Shown here: positions 32,738 through 40,733 of the stretch, in pieces
Numbering within the stretch: position 1 is the first letter of the stretch
Layout of the letters: each line of letters starts with the position of its first letter
Assembly (NCBI RefSeq): GCF_002232035.1
Contig: NZ_NKXR01000001.1
Coordinates: forward strand, 132,574-196,573
Source of the DNA: Collinsella sp. TF06-26
GTDB lineage: Bacteria; Actinomycetota; Coriobacteriia; Coriobacteriales; Coriobacteriaceae
Direction of reading: 5' to 3'
Length of the DNA: 64,000 bases
The notes under the pieces: generated by a model
Database searches by the model: none
What the model was told of the DNA's origin: nothing
What the model saw: only the letters and a program-made list of their open reading frames with translations
Position numbers and translations under genes: made by a program

Positions 32738-32861
32738 CCGGAAGTGCAGGGAAAAGTCGGAAACCTCCGAGCACAACCTGATTTTTGGCAACAAAACTGT
32801 AGGTTGCGAAAGCCTAAAACCGGAGTCTGGTCGACCGACCTTGATTTTCCCGCACTTCCGG
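32738..32861. repeat. 124-nt nested palindromic element
   Basis: Arms at 32738-32755 and 32845-32861 (core CCGGAAGTGC and GGGAAAA, one extra base in the left arm) enclose three smaller pairs: GTCGG/CCGAC, CTCCG/CGGAG and CAACCT/AGGTTG. The whole folds as one branched stem. There is no transposase and no reading frame. It lies directly upstream of the MqsR operator region. Confidence 0.65.
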
Positions 32862-32907
32862 ATGGTCCCATAATGCGGCAATGCTCTTGACTGGAACGCC
32901 ATATTGA

Positions 32908-32954
32908 GTTGCCAATTGGCAACAAGACGAATATAGTTAGCATCATGTTAACTA
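32908..32954. promoter_or_regulatory. Probable operator of the mqsRA-secB operon
   Basis: GTTGCCAATTGGCAAC at 32908-32923 is a perfect 16-base palindrome. TAGTTA (32934-32939) and TAACTA (32949-32954) form a second one. Both stand within 60 bases of the toxin start. MqsA antitoxins bind palindromes before their own operon through the HTH domain, so autoregulation is likely. Confidence 0.6.
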
Positions 32955-32964
32955 AGGGGTGGTT

Positions 32965-33312
32965 ATGAATCGAACCAAGCTCCGACCGACATATTCACTT
33001 GACGAAGCGAAGTCTTTGGCTCGCTCGGGAAAGATGATTGTAAATGGTAGGGTGCGCAGACACCTGATGAATCAGTTTGGTTATTTGGACATCGATCATT
33101 TCCTTGCTGACCTATTTGATTATCTGAAGCCTGACGATTTTAGAAAATCCATCGCGCTCGATATGGATGGGCCTCTGCATGATGTTTACGCAGATGTCTT
33201 CGTGTGCCGAGGTTTTGAATACGAGGATTGGTACGTTAAGTTTTCAATTGATTCCGAAGGCAATGCGCATTTAAACGTTTTGTCTGCGAACATCGATGGA
33301 TACATTCATTAA
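32965..33312 (+). CDS. MqsR-family mRNA interferase toxin
   Basis: 115 residues from ATG 32965 (AGGGG 5 bases before; GTG 32959 also in frame). The pattern YSLDEAKSLARSGKMIV, then LKPDDFRKSIALDMDGPLHDVYADVF and WYVKFSID follows the RelE-like MqsR fold (in E. coli ESDFYKSMTTYSD...WQDVY..., with Lys and Tyr at similar places). It should cleave mRNA in the cytoplasm when free. The toxin-first order with the antitoxin 10 bases downstream is typical of mqsRA. Confidence 0.75.
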   Translation: MNRTKLRPTYSLDEAKSLARSGKMIVNGRVRRHLMNQFGYLDIDHFLADLFDYLKPDDFRKSIALDMDGPLHDVYADVFVCRGFEYEDWYVKFSIDSEGNAHLNVLSANIDGYIH

Positions 33313-33322
33313 AGGAGGAGTC

Positions 33323-33835
33323 ATGCGTTGCATGGAATGCGGCAAAGAAATGCAATTTACCACGGCGCCAATGACTGAAATTTACCGTGGCGAGAAAATT
33401 ACTGTAAAAGGAATTGAGCATTATGTTTGCGAGTGCGGCAACGATGAAATGACCGCTGCGGAGGCGACTAAGCTTGCCCATGCGCTTGCCGCGCAATACG
33501 CCAAGGCTCATGAGTTTCTATCTCCCTCGGAAATAAAGCATTTGCGCTCCGATCTTGGTTTGACTCAGCATGAGTTTGAGTCGCTATTAGGGGTTTCAAA
33601 ACCCACGGCGTCTCGTTGGGAGAACGGGGCATCGCAGCAATCTATTACCGCAAATAACCTTATGAAGCTCATTCGAGATGTTCCTGAGGTGCGCACTTAT
33701 CTGGGACTTTCTTCTGGTGAGATGGCCTCAAGACTTAATACATCACGATTTTCGGTGATACTGGGAGGAGAAGCCCCGGCTTATAGGGACTCGGCTCCTT
33801 TGGCAGATGAGAATGCCTTTCGATTGGAGATGTAA
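33323..33835 (+). CDS. MqsA/YgiT-type antitoxin with zinc finger and Xre HTH
   Basis: 170 residues from ATG 33323, behind AAAGGAGGAG. The N-terminal zinc domain has Cys3-x2-Cys6 and Cys36-x-Cys38 (YVCECGND; E. coli MqsA has CxxC at the second pair). The C-terminal half is a helix-turn-helix (LRSDLGLTQHEFESLLGV, SKPTASRWENG). It binds the toxin through the N-terminal domain and the operator through the HTH. The C-terminal extra about 35 residues may be the segment recognised by the chaperone. Confidence 0.85.
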   Translation: MRCMECGKEMQFTTAPMTEIYRGEKITVKGIEHYVCECGNDEMTAAEATKLAHALAAQYAKAHEFLSPSEIKHLRSDLGLTQHEFESLLGVSKPTASRWENGASQQSITANNLMKLIRDVPEVRTYLGLSSGEMASRLNTSRFSVILGGEAPAYRDSAPLADENAFRLEM

Positions 33836-34261
33836 ATGGAATCGCTTCAGAAGCAACGCATTGAATCTCCGTTGATTACATGCGTGACCAGAAAAGTGGA
33901 CAGTTTATCATTTGATGGCGGGATGATTCCGAAAGAGGGCGTCAATAAGTCTGACGTTGAATGCAACGTCCGAAATGCTATTACCAGTGCATTTTCGGAC
34001 GAAAACGGAACCAGGTTTCGTCAGCTCAATTTAGTTATAGAGCTTCTACCTAGCAATGAGGGTCATTACTATCGTTCCGAAATATCCGTTTCCGGCATAT
34101 ATCGCGCTCCTGCGGATTTAGATGACGACGCTTTTGATAAAGAGGCGCTTAGTACCGGCATGCAGGATCTGTATTCCTACGCAAGGGGCATTATTGAAAA
34201 TGTATCAGCTGGTGGAGTGTGGGGGCCGCTTTATCTGCCGCAGATTGGTTTCACTATCTAG
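33836..34261 (+). CDS. SecB-like chaperone of a toxin-antitoxin-chaperone operon
   Basis: A 141-residue protein that begins directly after the antitoxin stop. Its end, YARGIIENVSAGGVWGPLYL then PQIGF, fits the conserved SecB C-terminal part (YAREVI...RGGFP.L.L.P.NF). The middle has an alternating beta pattern (FRQLNLVIELLPSNE, YYRSEISVSGIYRAP) as in SecB strands. Antitoxin-dedicated SecB-like chaperones are known in TAC systems such as MqsRAC and HigBA-SecB. Gene order R-A-C is the same. Sequence identity to SecB looks low, so the call leans on context. Confidence 0.65.
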   Translation: MESLQKQRIESPLITCVTRKVDSLSFDGGMIPKEGVNKSDVECNVRNAITSAFSDENGTRFRQLNLVIELLPSNEGHYYRSEISVSGIYRAPADLDDDAFDKEALSTGMQDLYSYARGIIENVSAGGVWGPLYLPQIGFTI

Positions 34262-34325
34262 CTCTCGATGCCCTCACATTCCCTAAAAAGTTCTTAAAAC
34301 AGCCTTAAAGGCGTTCCAACTCGCG

Positions 34326-34356
34326 TTGACAGCGTAAAATACGCATGTTTGACTAT
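34326..34356 (+). promoter_or_regulatory. Possible promoter and operator of the pel locus
   Basis: TTGACA at 34326-34331 with GACTAT at 34351-34356 (19-base spacing). Between them lies a perfect palindrome, GCGTA-AAA-TACGC (34332-34344), which could be a regulator site. The pelD start follows 33 bases later with GGGGAGGGG before it. Confidence 0.4.
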
Positions 34357-34388
34357 GACAGAAGTGGATTTTAGGGGAGGGGTACGCC

Positions 34389-36527
34389 ATGGAGGTGCTG
34401 GTTGTTGGCAACACCGCATATGTTGACGATGACTTTTGCGCCAAGGCGTTCCCCGGGGACCATGTCCAGGTCGTCGCTGCCGCGGAAGCGCGCCGCGATG
34501 AGTCGTCGCCCCATGCCTCGTGGAAAGAGCTGCTCCAGCACTTGGAGCAGGCCTACGAGTTCGACCGCGTGGTCTACCTGTCTAATTACCTTACCCCGCA
34601 TACCGATACCGTGGGCGATATCGAGCTGCTGCGCTCGGTCTTTCGTACGTGCGCGGGTCGTCGGGTCCAACTGCTGTATGTAGCGGGGCCCGCGGGTGCC
34701 GAGGGTGCCGCCGATGCCGCGGGGCGAACGGGCAAGGGCATTATCGCGCACGCAGCCAACGACCTGTGCCGCTACTACGCTGCTCGCGAGGGCGTGCAGA
34801 CCAAGATCCTGCGCGTGCCGTTCCTGTATACCGCGTCTGCCGCGCTGGAGGACCCGTTTTTGGTGCCGCTGTTCGACGCGTGCTCAACCGGATCGGTCGC
34901 TCTGCAGGGCGCGCAGGATGCGGCGTTTCCCCTGCTGTGTGCCGAGGAGCTTGCGGTGCTGATTCGCCGCATCTTTGATAGCTGGGATGCCTCTTTTGAG
35001 ACGCTCGACGTTGCCGATGCCTTCCATCACACGTCGGGTAAAGTGGGCGAGGCCCTCAAGGTGCTGTTCCCCGGCCTTGCCGTTGCCTATGGCGATTCTG
35101 CCGGCTACGCCCTGCCCACGGACGATACCGTTCGCGTGCGTTATGGCTGGTTTCAGCGCTACGACTTGCTGCGCGATCTTTCGACCATTCAAGCGCGTTG
35201 GGATGCTGGCCGCTCAAAGAAGGCCAACCCCTTGCGCGCCGCCATCGACCGTATCCAGCTGCGCACGCTGCCTATTAAATGCCTGGAGACGGGCGTTGCC
35301 TGGGTTCTGTTCGAGGTGCTGGAGCGTCTATTCTCCCAATCAGCCCAGCTCAATGTGCTCGATTATCGCCTGCTCTACGTCGTGATCATCGGCACGCTGT
35401 ATGGCTTGGACTTTGGCTTGGTTGCGGCGCTGTTGGCATCGGTGGGCTTGGCCTTAAGCTACTTTACTCAATACGGCTATACCTTCCAGGGCCTGTTCTA
35501 TGAGCCGTCCAACTGGCTGCCGTTTATCGCGTACTTTGTGGTGGGTGCCGTGTGCGGCTATGTGCAGCTGCGTAACAGCGAGGCCATTAGGGTGGAGCGC
35601 GACCAAAACGAGCTCGTGCGTAATCGCAATACGTTCCTCACGCAGCTCTACCACGATGCCATCGAGGACAAGCGCACATACAAGCACCAGATTGTGGGGC
35701 GTCAGGATAGCTTTGGCAAGATCTTTGCCGTGACGCAAGAGCTCGACGTGCTCAATCCGCGTGACATCCATCGCAAGTGCTGCGAGCTTCTGGGCGAGAT
35801 CCTCGAGAACGATTCGGTGACGATCTACCATGTTTCGGGCGGGGCATTTGCACGCCTGGTGGCGGCAAGTCCCGCGATTGCCGAAGATGCCGCGCGTTCG
35901 CTCACGCTTGAGCAGCTTGCACCTCTTTTGGGCGACGGGGGTCGTTCGAATCTGTGGGTGAACCGCGAGCTGACGCCGGGGCTTCCCATGTTTGGATACA
36001 CGATCGAGCGCGACGGGGCACCCGCCGTGTTGATCTTTGTGCGTCGCGCGGCCGAAAACCAAATGACCCTCTATTATCAAAACTTGTTCCGCATCTTGTG
36101 CGGCTTGGTCGAAAGCGCGCTGGGCCGTGCCTTTGACTATGAGGCGGTGGCACAGGATAAACGCTGCGTTGACGGCACTTGCGTGCTCAAGCAGGCGGCC
36201 TTTGGCCAAGAGCTCGCGGCGGAGCAGGCGCTGGCAGATAGCAAGATGGGGAGCTTTTTGCTCCTGCGCGTGGTGCCGGGCATGGAGCCTGTCGGCGAGC
36301 TGGTGGGCGCGATTGGTTCGGGTATCCGCGAGAACGATGCGGCGGGCCTGGTCGATGGTGACATGCTCTACCTGCTTATGCGCCAGGCAAAGGCGTGCGA
36401 TCTGCCCATTATCCGCGAGCGCCTGAGCGCAAAGCAGATTGCGGTGGAGCCCGTTGACGGCGAGGACATCGTGGCGCTGCTGCAGCACATCTCTTACACC
36501 GGTGACGGTGAGGGGGGTGCCGCTTGA
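34389..36527 (+). CDS. pelD: PelD with N-terminal SDR-like domain, c-di-GMP receptor
   Basis: A 712-residue protein. Residues 1 to about 260 resemble an NAD-dependent epimerase/SDR fold but lack a clear GxxGxxG (VLVVGNTAYVDDDF). About 298-395 hold membrane helices (LETGVAWVLFEVLERLF, LLYVVIIGTLYGLDFGLVAA, WLPFIAYFVVGAVCGYVQL). A coiled segment follows, then a GAF-like domain (about 440-580) and a degenerate GGDEF domain. There R647-E-N-D650 is an RxxD inhibitory site placed 5 residues before DGDML, where GGDEF would be. PelD uses this site to sense c-di-GMP and switch on Pel synthesis, without cyclase activity. First gene of the locus, overlapping pelE. Confidence 0.85.
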   Translation: MEVLVVGNTAYVDDDFCAKAFPGDHVQVVAAAEARRDESSPHASWKELLQHLEQAYEFDRVVYLSNYLTPHTDTVGDIELLRSVFRTCAGRRVQLLYVAGPAGAEGAADAAGRTGKGIIAHAANDLCRYYAAREGVQTKILRVPFLYTASAALEDPFLVPLFDACSTGSVALQGAQDAAFPLLCAEELAVLIRRIFDSWDASFETLDVADAFHHTSGKVGEALKVLFPGLAVAYGDSAGYALPTDDTVRVRYGWFQRYDLLRDLSTIQARWDAGRSKKANPLRAAIDRIQLRTLPIKCLETGVAWVLFEVLERLFSQSAQLNVLDYRLLYVVIIGTLYGLDFGLVAALLASVGLALSYFTQYGYTFQGLFYEPSNWLPFIAYFVVGAVCGYVQLRNSEAIRVERDQNELVRNRNTFLTQLYHDAIEDKRTYKHQIVGRQDSFGKIFAVTQELDVLNPRDIHRKCCELLGEILENDSVTIYHVSGGAFARLVAASPAIAEDAARSLTLEQLAPLLGDGGRSNLWVNRELTPGLPMFGYTIERDGAPAVLIFVRRAAENQMTLYYQNLFRILCGLVESALGRAFDYEAVAQDKRCVDGTCVLKQAAFGQELAAEQALADSKMGSFLLLRVVPGMEPVGELVGAIGSGIRENDAAGLVDGDMLYLLMRQAKACDLPIIRERLSAKQIAVEPVDGEDIVALLQHISYTGDGEGGAA

Positions 36528-37429
36528 TCTCGCTTGTCGTTGCTGCCGTCTTGCTGCTGATTCATGCGCTGATTTGCCTGATGCTGTGGACGCTCATGAA
36601 GTTGGGCCTGCTGCCGGTGCGCGGGCACATGCTGGCTGTAATAGTGCTGGTGCCGCTGTGGGGCCCGTTGCTGGTGGTTCTGCTATCGGTCCGCAGCGCG
36701 GTGTTTGGCGAGGGGCTGAAAGAGTCTGCGCTGGAGTCGCTGCGCTTCAACGACGACCTTCATCGCAGCATCCTAGTGCACGACCGTGAAGCCGATGCGG
36801 GCGTGATCCCGCTCGAGGAGGCGCTCATCGTCAACGATCCGGCAGACCGGCGTCGCCTAATGCTCTCCATGCTCACCGAGGAGCCCGAAGCGTACCTGGC
36901 GCAGCTGCAGGCGGCTAAGCTTAACGACGACGTTGAGGTGGCTCACTATGCCGCGACGGCGGTGGCGCAGATCTCCAAGGAGTCCGACCTTAAACTGCAG
37001 CAGCTGGAGCGTGCCTTTAAGACGGACCCGAGCGCGCAAAACCTCAATGAATACTGCGATTTTCTTGGTGAATACTTGGGCTCGGGCTTGGCCGAGGGGC
37101 GCGTGGCTCAGATTCAGCGCCAACAGTATGCGCGCCTGCTTGCGCGTCGCTGCGAACGCGAGGACGCCCTTGAGCTGCGCATTCGATACGCGACGGCGCT
37201 GGCCGATGCCGGACAGATCGACGAGGCGCAGGCCGTGATCGACCAGCTGGTGCTCGACGTGCCCGAGGAGCAGGAGGTTTGGATGCTTTGCCTGCGCCTG
37301 GCGGTGATGCGCCACAACGGTGACGAGGTCCACCGTGTGATCGATGCGATCGACAAACAGCATGTATACTTGAGCGCCGCCAACCGCGAGGAACTGGCGT
37401 TTTGGCGCAACGGAGAGGAGGCCCGGTGA
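36524..37429 (+). CDS. pelE: PelE, membrane-anchored TPR protein
   Basis: 301 residues from TTG 36524, overlapping the pelD stop by 4 bases behind GAGGGGG. Two N-terminal membrane helices (VAAVLLLIHALICLMLWTLM; LAVIVLVPLWGPLLVVLL) precede a cytoplasmic helical-repeat region (about 90-290) with TPR-like pairs such as EAYLAQLQAAKLNDDVEVAHYAATAV and ALADAGQIDEAQAVIDQLVL. In Pel systems PelE bridges PelD and the cytoplasmic synthase PelF. The ordinary sequence of TPRs varies, so context carries the call. Confidence 0.8.
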   Translation: MISLVVAAVLLLIHALICLMLWTLMKLGLLPVRGHMLAVIVLVPLWGPLLVVLLSVRSAVFGEGLKESALESLRFNDDLHRSILVHDREADAGVIPLEEALIVNDPADRRRLMLSMLTEEPEAYLAQLQAAKLNDDVEVAHYAATAVAQISKESDLKLQQLERAFKTDPSAQNLNEYCDFLGEYLGSGLAEGRVAQIQRQQYARLLARRCEREDALELRIRYATALADAGQIDEAQAVIDQLVLDVPEEQEVWMLCLRLAVMRHNGDEVHRVIDAIDKQHVYLSAANREELAFWRNGEEAR

Positions 37430-39306
37430 GCGTGGTACAGCATATCCGCGACCGTGCGGGCCATTTTCGCTGGATGGGGCTGCTTGTGGTGTGGGCGGTC
37501 TTTATTGCCATGGCCGCCGTGCTGCTGGTGGAACGTGCCGGCGTGCAGTACAGTGCGGGCCAGCATAAGCTGGGGATGCTTGCCGCCAACGATGCGGTGC
37601 CGGCCTCCTCGGCGATGTTTGGCCAAAAGCCCACGTGCCTGGTCATTACCGATTCCGACCAAGCTGGCGTCGAGGACGTAAAGGAGCAGTTTGACCAGAT
37701 CCTGCTCGACATGAAGATCGCGCACCGCGACGTGGACCTTGCCCTGGACGGCGTGGGTGCCATTCCCTCGCTGACCTCCTTCGATCGCGTGATTTTGCTC
37801 ATGCCGTCGCTCGATGGGCTCGGTACGCACCTGAGCGACATTATGAGTTGGGTGAGTGCCGGCGGTTCGCTTATGCTCGCCATGCCTCCGGATAACTCGA
37901 GCTATTTGCAAGTGATTGCTCCCAAGCTTGGCATTGAATCGGCCGGATATGACTATGTAAAAGCCGAAAGCATTGTGCCGAGCGAGGACTTTATGCTGGG
38001 CGGGGGAGAGCGCTACGAGCTCTCGGACCCCTTTGATTCGTCGCTTTCGGTTTCGCTGCGCGAGACGGCTCGTGTGTGGGCTAAGACCGGCGATGCGGGC
38101 GCCCCGCTCATTTGGTCGAATGACTGCGGTAGCGGTCGCACCGTGGTGTGCAATATCGGTATCTATGACAAGGTCATGCGCGGTTTTTACGCCGCGGCGA
38201 TCAGCCTGCTGGGCGATGCCACGGCCTATCCGGTCATCAACAGCGCCGTCTTCTATCTGGACGACTTTCCCAGCCCCGTGCCCTCGGGCGACGGCACCTA
38301 CATCAAGCGCGACTACGGGCTTTCTATCGCCGACTTTTATGCCAAGGTCTGGTGGCCCGATCTGCAAAAGCTCGCGCAAAAATATGGCGTTCGCTTTACC
38401 GGTGTGATGATCGAAAACTACGAGGACGCGGTCAACCAGACCGAGCCCGCGCGCCAGGCCGATACCACGCAGTTTCGCTACTTTGGCGGTATGCTGCTGC
38501 AGATGGGCGGAGAGCTGGGTTTCCACGGCTACAACCATCAGCCGCTGGCGCTCTGGGATACCGACTATGGCACACTGTGCGACTACAAGACGTGGAAGAA
38601 CAAGGAGACGCTCGTCGCATCGCTCAACGAGCTTATAGCCTTCCAAGATGAGGTGTTGCCCAACGCGCACGGCTCGGTTTACGTGCCGCCGTCAAATATC
38701 CTTTCGGTCCGTGCGCGCAAGCTTATCGGCACCGACGTTCCGCGCATTAAGACCATCGCCAGTACGTATTTTGAGGATGGCACCGACTTGCCCTACGTTC
38801 AGGAGTTTGGCGTGGCGAGCGATGGCATTGTGGAGCAGCCGCGCATTGTTTCGGGCGGCATGGTCGACGATTCCTATATGCGCTTGGCTGCCGTGTCCGA
38901 GCTAAACATGCACTATGTGAGCACGCATTTTATGCACCCGGACGACCTGCTCGATCCCGATCGCGGCGCCAAGGAGGGCTGGGAGGTCTACAAGGGCGGC
39001 CTGACCGACTACCTGGACTGGCTTAGCAAGTCTGCGCCCGACCTGCGGCGTCAGACCGGTTCGGAATGCTCGGGCGCCATCCAGCGCTTTTCGTCCGTGA
39101 CGGTGAGTGTGGATACCAGTGCGGATGCCTGGACGCTCAGCCTGGGCAATTTCCACGACGAGGCGTGGCTCATGTTCCGCGCCAACAACGGCGAGCCGGG
39201 TGCAGTCACGGGTGGCGAGATTACGCATCTGACGGGCGATCTGTACCTGGTTAAAGCCACGGACAAGACGGTGACCATTGCACGCAAGGAGGGTGGCGAC
39301 AGATGA
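37426..39306 (+). CDS. DUF2194 polysaccharide deacetylase of the Pel locus (PelA deacetylase type)
   Basis: 626 residues from GTG 37426, overlapping the pelE stop (GTGA), with GGAGAGGAGG before it. One N-terminal membrane helix (LLVVWAVFIAMAAVLLV) puts the rest outside. A Rossmann-like segment comes first. Then come deacetylase motifs: FYLDDFPSP (metal and catalytic Asp), GFHGYNHQPL (H-x3-H), YVPPSN, and THFMHPDD near the end. It should remove acetyl groups from the GalNAc-rich chain. No PelA hydrolase domain is present, matching Gram-positive Pel loci, which carry only the deacetylase. Confidence 0.85.
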   Translation: MSVVQHIRDRAGHFRWMGLLVVWAVFIAMAAVLLVERAGVQYSAGQHKLGMLAANDAVPASSAMFGQKPTCLVITDSDQAGVEDVKEQFDQILLDMKIAHRDVDLALDGVGAIPSLTSFDRVILLMPSLDGLGTHLSDIMSWVSAGGSLMLAMPPDNSSYLQVIAPKLGIESAGYDYVKAESIVPSEDFMLGGGERYELSDPFDSSLSVSLRETARVWAKTGDAGAPLIWSNDCGSGRTVVCNIGIYDKVMRGFYAAAISLLGDATAYPVINSAVFYLDDFPSPVPSGDGTYIKRDYGLSIADFYAKVWWPDLQKLAQKYGVRFTGVMIENYEDAVNQTEPARQADTTQFRYFGGMLLQMGGELGFHGYNHQPLALWDTDYGTLCDYKTWKNKETLVASLNELIAFQDEVLPNAHGSVYVPPSNILSVRARKLIGTDVPRIKTIASTYFEDGTDLPYVQEFGVASDGIVEQPRIVSGGMVDDSYMRLAAVSELNMHYVSTHFMHPDDLLDPDRGAKEGWEVYKGGLTDYLDWLSKSAPDLRRQTGSECSGAIQRFSSVTVSVDTSADAWTLSLGNFHDEAWLMFRANNGEPGAVTGGEITHLTGDLYLVKATDKTVTIARKEGGDR

Positions 39307-40730
39307 GAATCTGCTTGGTACTCGAGGGTTGCTACCCCTATGTGCACGGCGGCGTATCTACCTGGATGCATGGCTATATCCAGGCCATGCCCGAGCACGA
39401 GTTTGTGCTGTGGGTGATCGGCGCGCATGCTGCCGACCGCGGCAAGTTTGTCTACGAGCTGCCCGGCAACGTGGTCGAGGTGCGCGAGGTGTTCCTGGAC
39501 GATGCCCTGAGGCTTTCGGGCGAGCAACATGAAGCGAGTTTTAACGACCGTGAGCGCGAGGCGCTACGCCGTCTGGTGTCGCTCTCCAATCCGGACTGGG
39601 ACGTGTTATTCGATATCTTCCGCCGCCGTCGCGTGCATCCGCTCTCGTTTTTGCAGAGCCGCACGTTTATGGATATCTTTCGCGACGTGTGCCTGGCCGA
39701 GTACCCATACACGCCCTTTGCCGATGCATTCCATACCATGCGCTCCATGCTACTGCCCGTGCTCTACCTGCTGGGCAGCGAGGTGCCGGTGGCCGATGTG
39801 TACCACGCCATCTCAACCGGCTACGGCGGCCTGCTCGCCTGCCTGGGCTCAAGCGTTCACCATGCGCCGGTGCTGCTCACCGAGCACGGCATCTATACCC
39901 GCGAACGCGAGGAAGAGATCATTCGCGCCGACTGGGTGGTGCCGTCGTTTAAGGACCGCTGGATCCGCTTTTTCTACCTGCTTTCGGAGGAGATCTACCG
40001 TCGCGCCTTTCGCGTGACGAGCCTGTTTCACAACGCCCGCAAGACGCAGATCGATATGGGCTGCGATGCGGACAAGTGCCTGGTCATCCCCAACGGCATC
40101 CAGTTCGATCGCTTTAAGGACATTCCCTTAAAGCCCGATGACGGCTGGGTGGATATTGGCGCGGTGGTGCGCCTGGCGCCCATCAAGGACGTCAAGACCA
40201 TGATCTATGCCTTCTTTGAACTGCACGAGCGCCTGCCTAAGGTGCGCCTGCACATTATGGGCGGCGTGGACGACGAGGAGTACGGTGCCGAGTGTCACGC
40301 GCTGGTCGATACCCTGGGCGTGCGCGATCTGATCTTTACCGGGCGCGTCAACGTGGTCGAGTACATGGAAAAGCTCGACTTTACCATTTTGACGAGCATC
40401 TCCGAGGGCCAGCCGCTCAGCGTGCTGGAGTCGCTTGCGGCGCGCCGTCCCTGCGTGACAACCGAGGTGGGCTGCTGCCGCGAGCTGCTCGAAGGCGCCC
40501 CGGGCGATGACTTTGGCGTTGCAGGTTTTTTGACGCCGCCCATGTATCGCAAGGGCTTGGCCGATGCCATGGAGCGCATGTGCACAAGCCGTGCCCGCCG
40601 CATTGAGATGGGGGAGCGCGGCCAGCGTCGTGTTGCCACGTACTTTTTGCACGAGCAGATGCTCGCCAACTATCGCGCGCTGTACGACGAGACGGCGCGT
40701 GCGTTTGACCTGCCCAGAGAGGGGGAGTAG
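39303..40730 (+). CDS. pelF: PelF, GT4 glycosyltransferase (Pel synthase)
   Basis: 475 residues; ATG 39303 overlaps the preceding stop (ATGA). It begins with ICLVLEGCYPYVHGGVSTWMH, the hallmark of PelF. The C-terminal GT-B domain has IPNGIQFDRF, GAVVRLAPIKDVKTMIYAF, MGGVDDEEY, FTGRVNVVEYMEKLDF and the E-x7-E motif in SEGQPLSVLESLA. It is the cytoplasmic enzyme that polymerises Pel from UDP-sugars, held at the membrane by the PelD/E/G complex. Confidence 0.93.
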   Translation: MRICLVLEGCYPYVHGGVSTWMHGYIQAMPEHEFVLWVIGAHAADRGKFVYELPGNVVEVREVFLDDALRLSGEQHEASFNDREREALRRLVSLSNPDWDVLFDIFRRRRVHPLSFLQSRTFMDIFRDVCLAEYPYTPFADAFHTMRSMLLPVLYLLGSEVPVADVYHAISTGYGGLLACLGSSVHHAPVLLTEHGIYTREREEEIIRADWVVPSFKDRWIRFFYLLSEEIYRRAFRVTSLFHNARKTQIDMGCDADKCLVIPNGIQFDRFKDIPLKPDDGWVDIGAVVRLAPIKDVKTMIYAFFELHERLPKVRLHIMGGVDDEEYGAECHALVDTLGVRDLIFTGRVNVVEYMEKLDFTILTSISEGQPLSVLESLAARRPCVTTEVGCCRELLEGAPGDDFGVAGFLTPPMYRKGLADAMERMCTSRARRIEMGERGQRRVATYFLHEQMLANYRALYDETARAFDLPREGE

Positions 40731-40733
40731 CCG

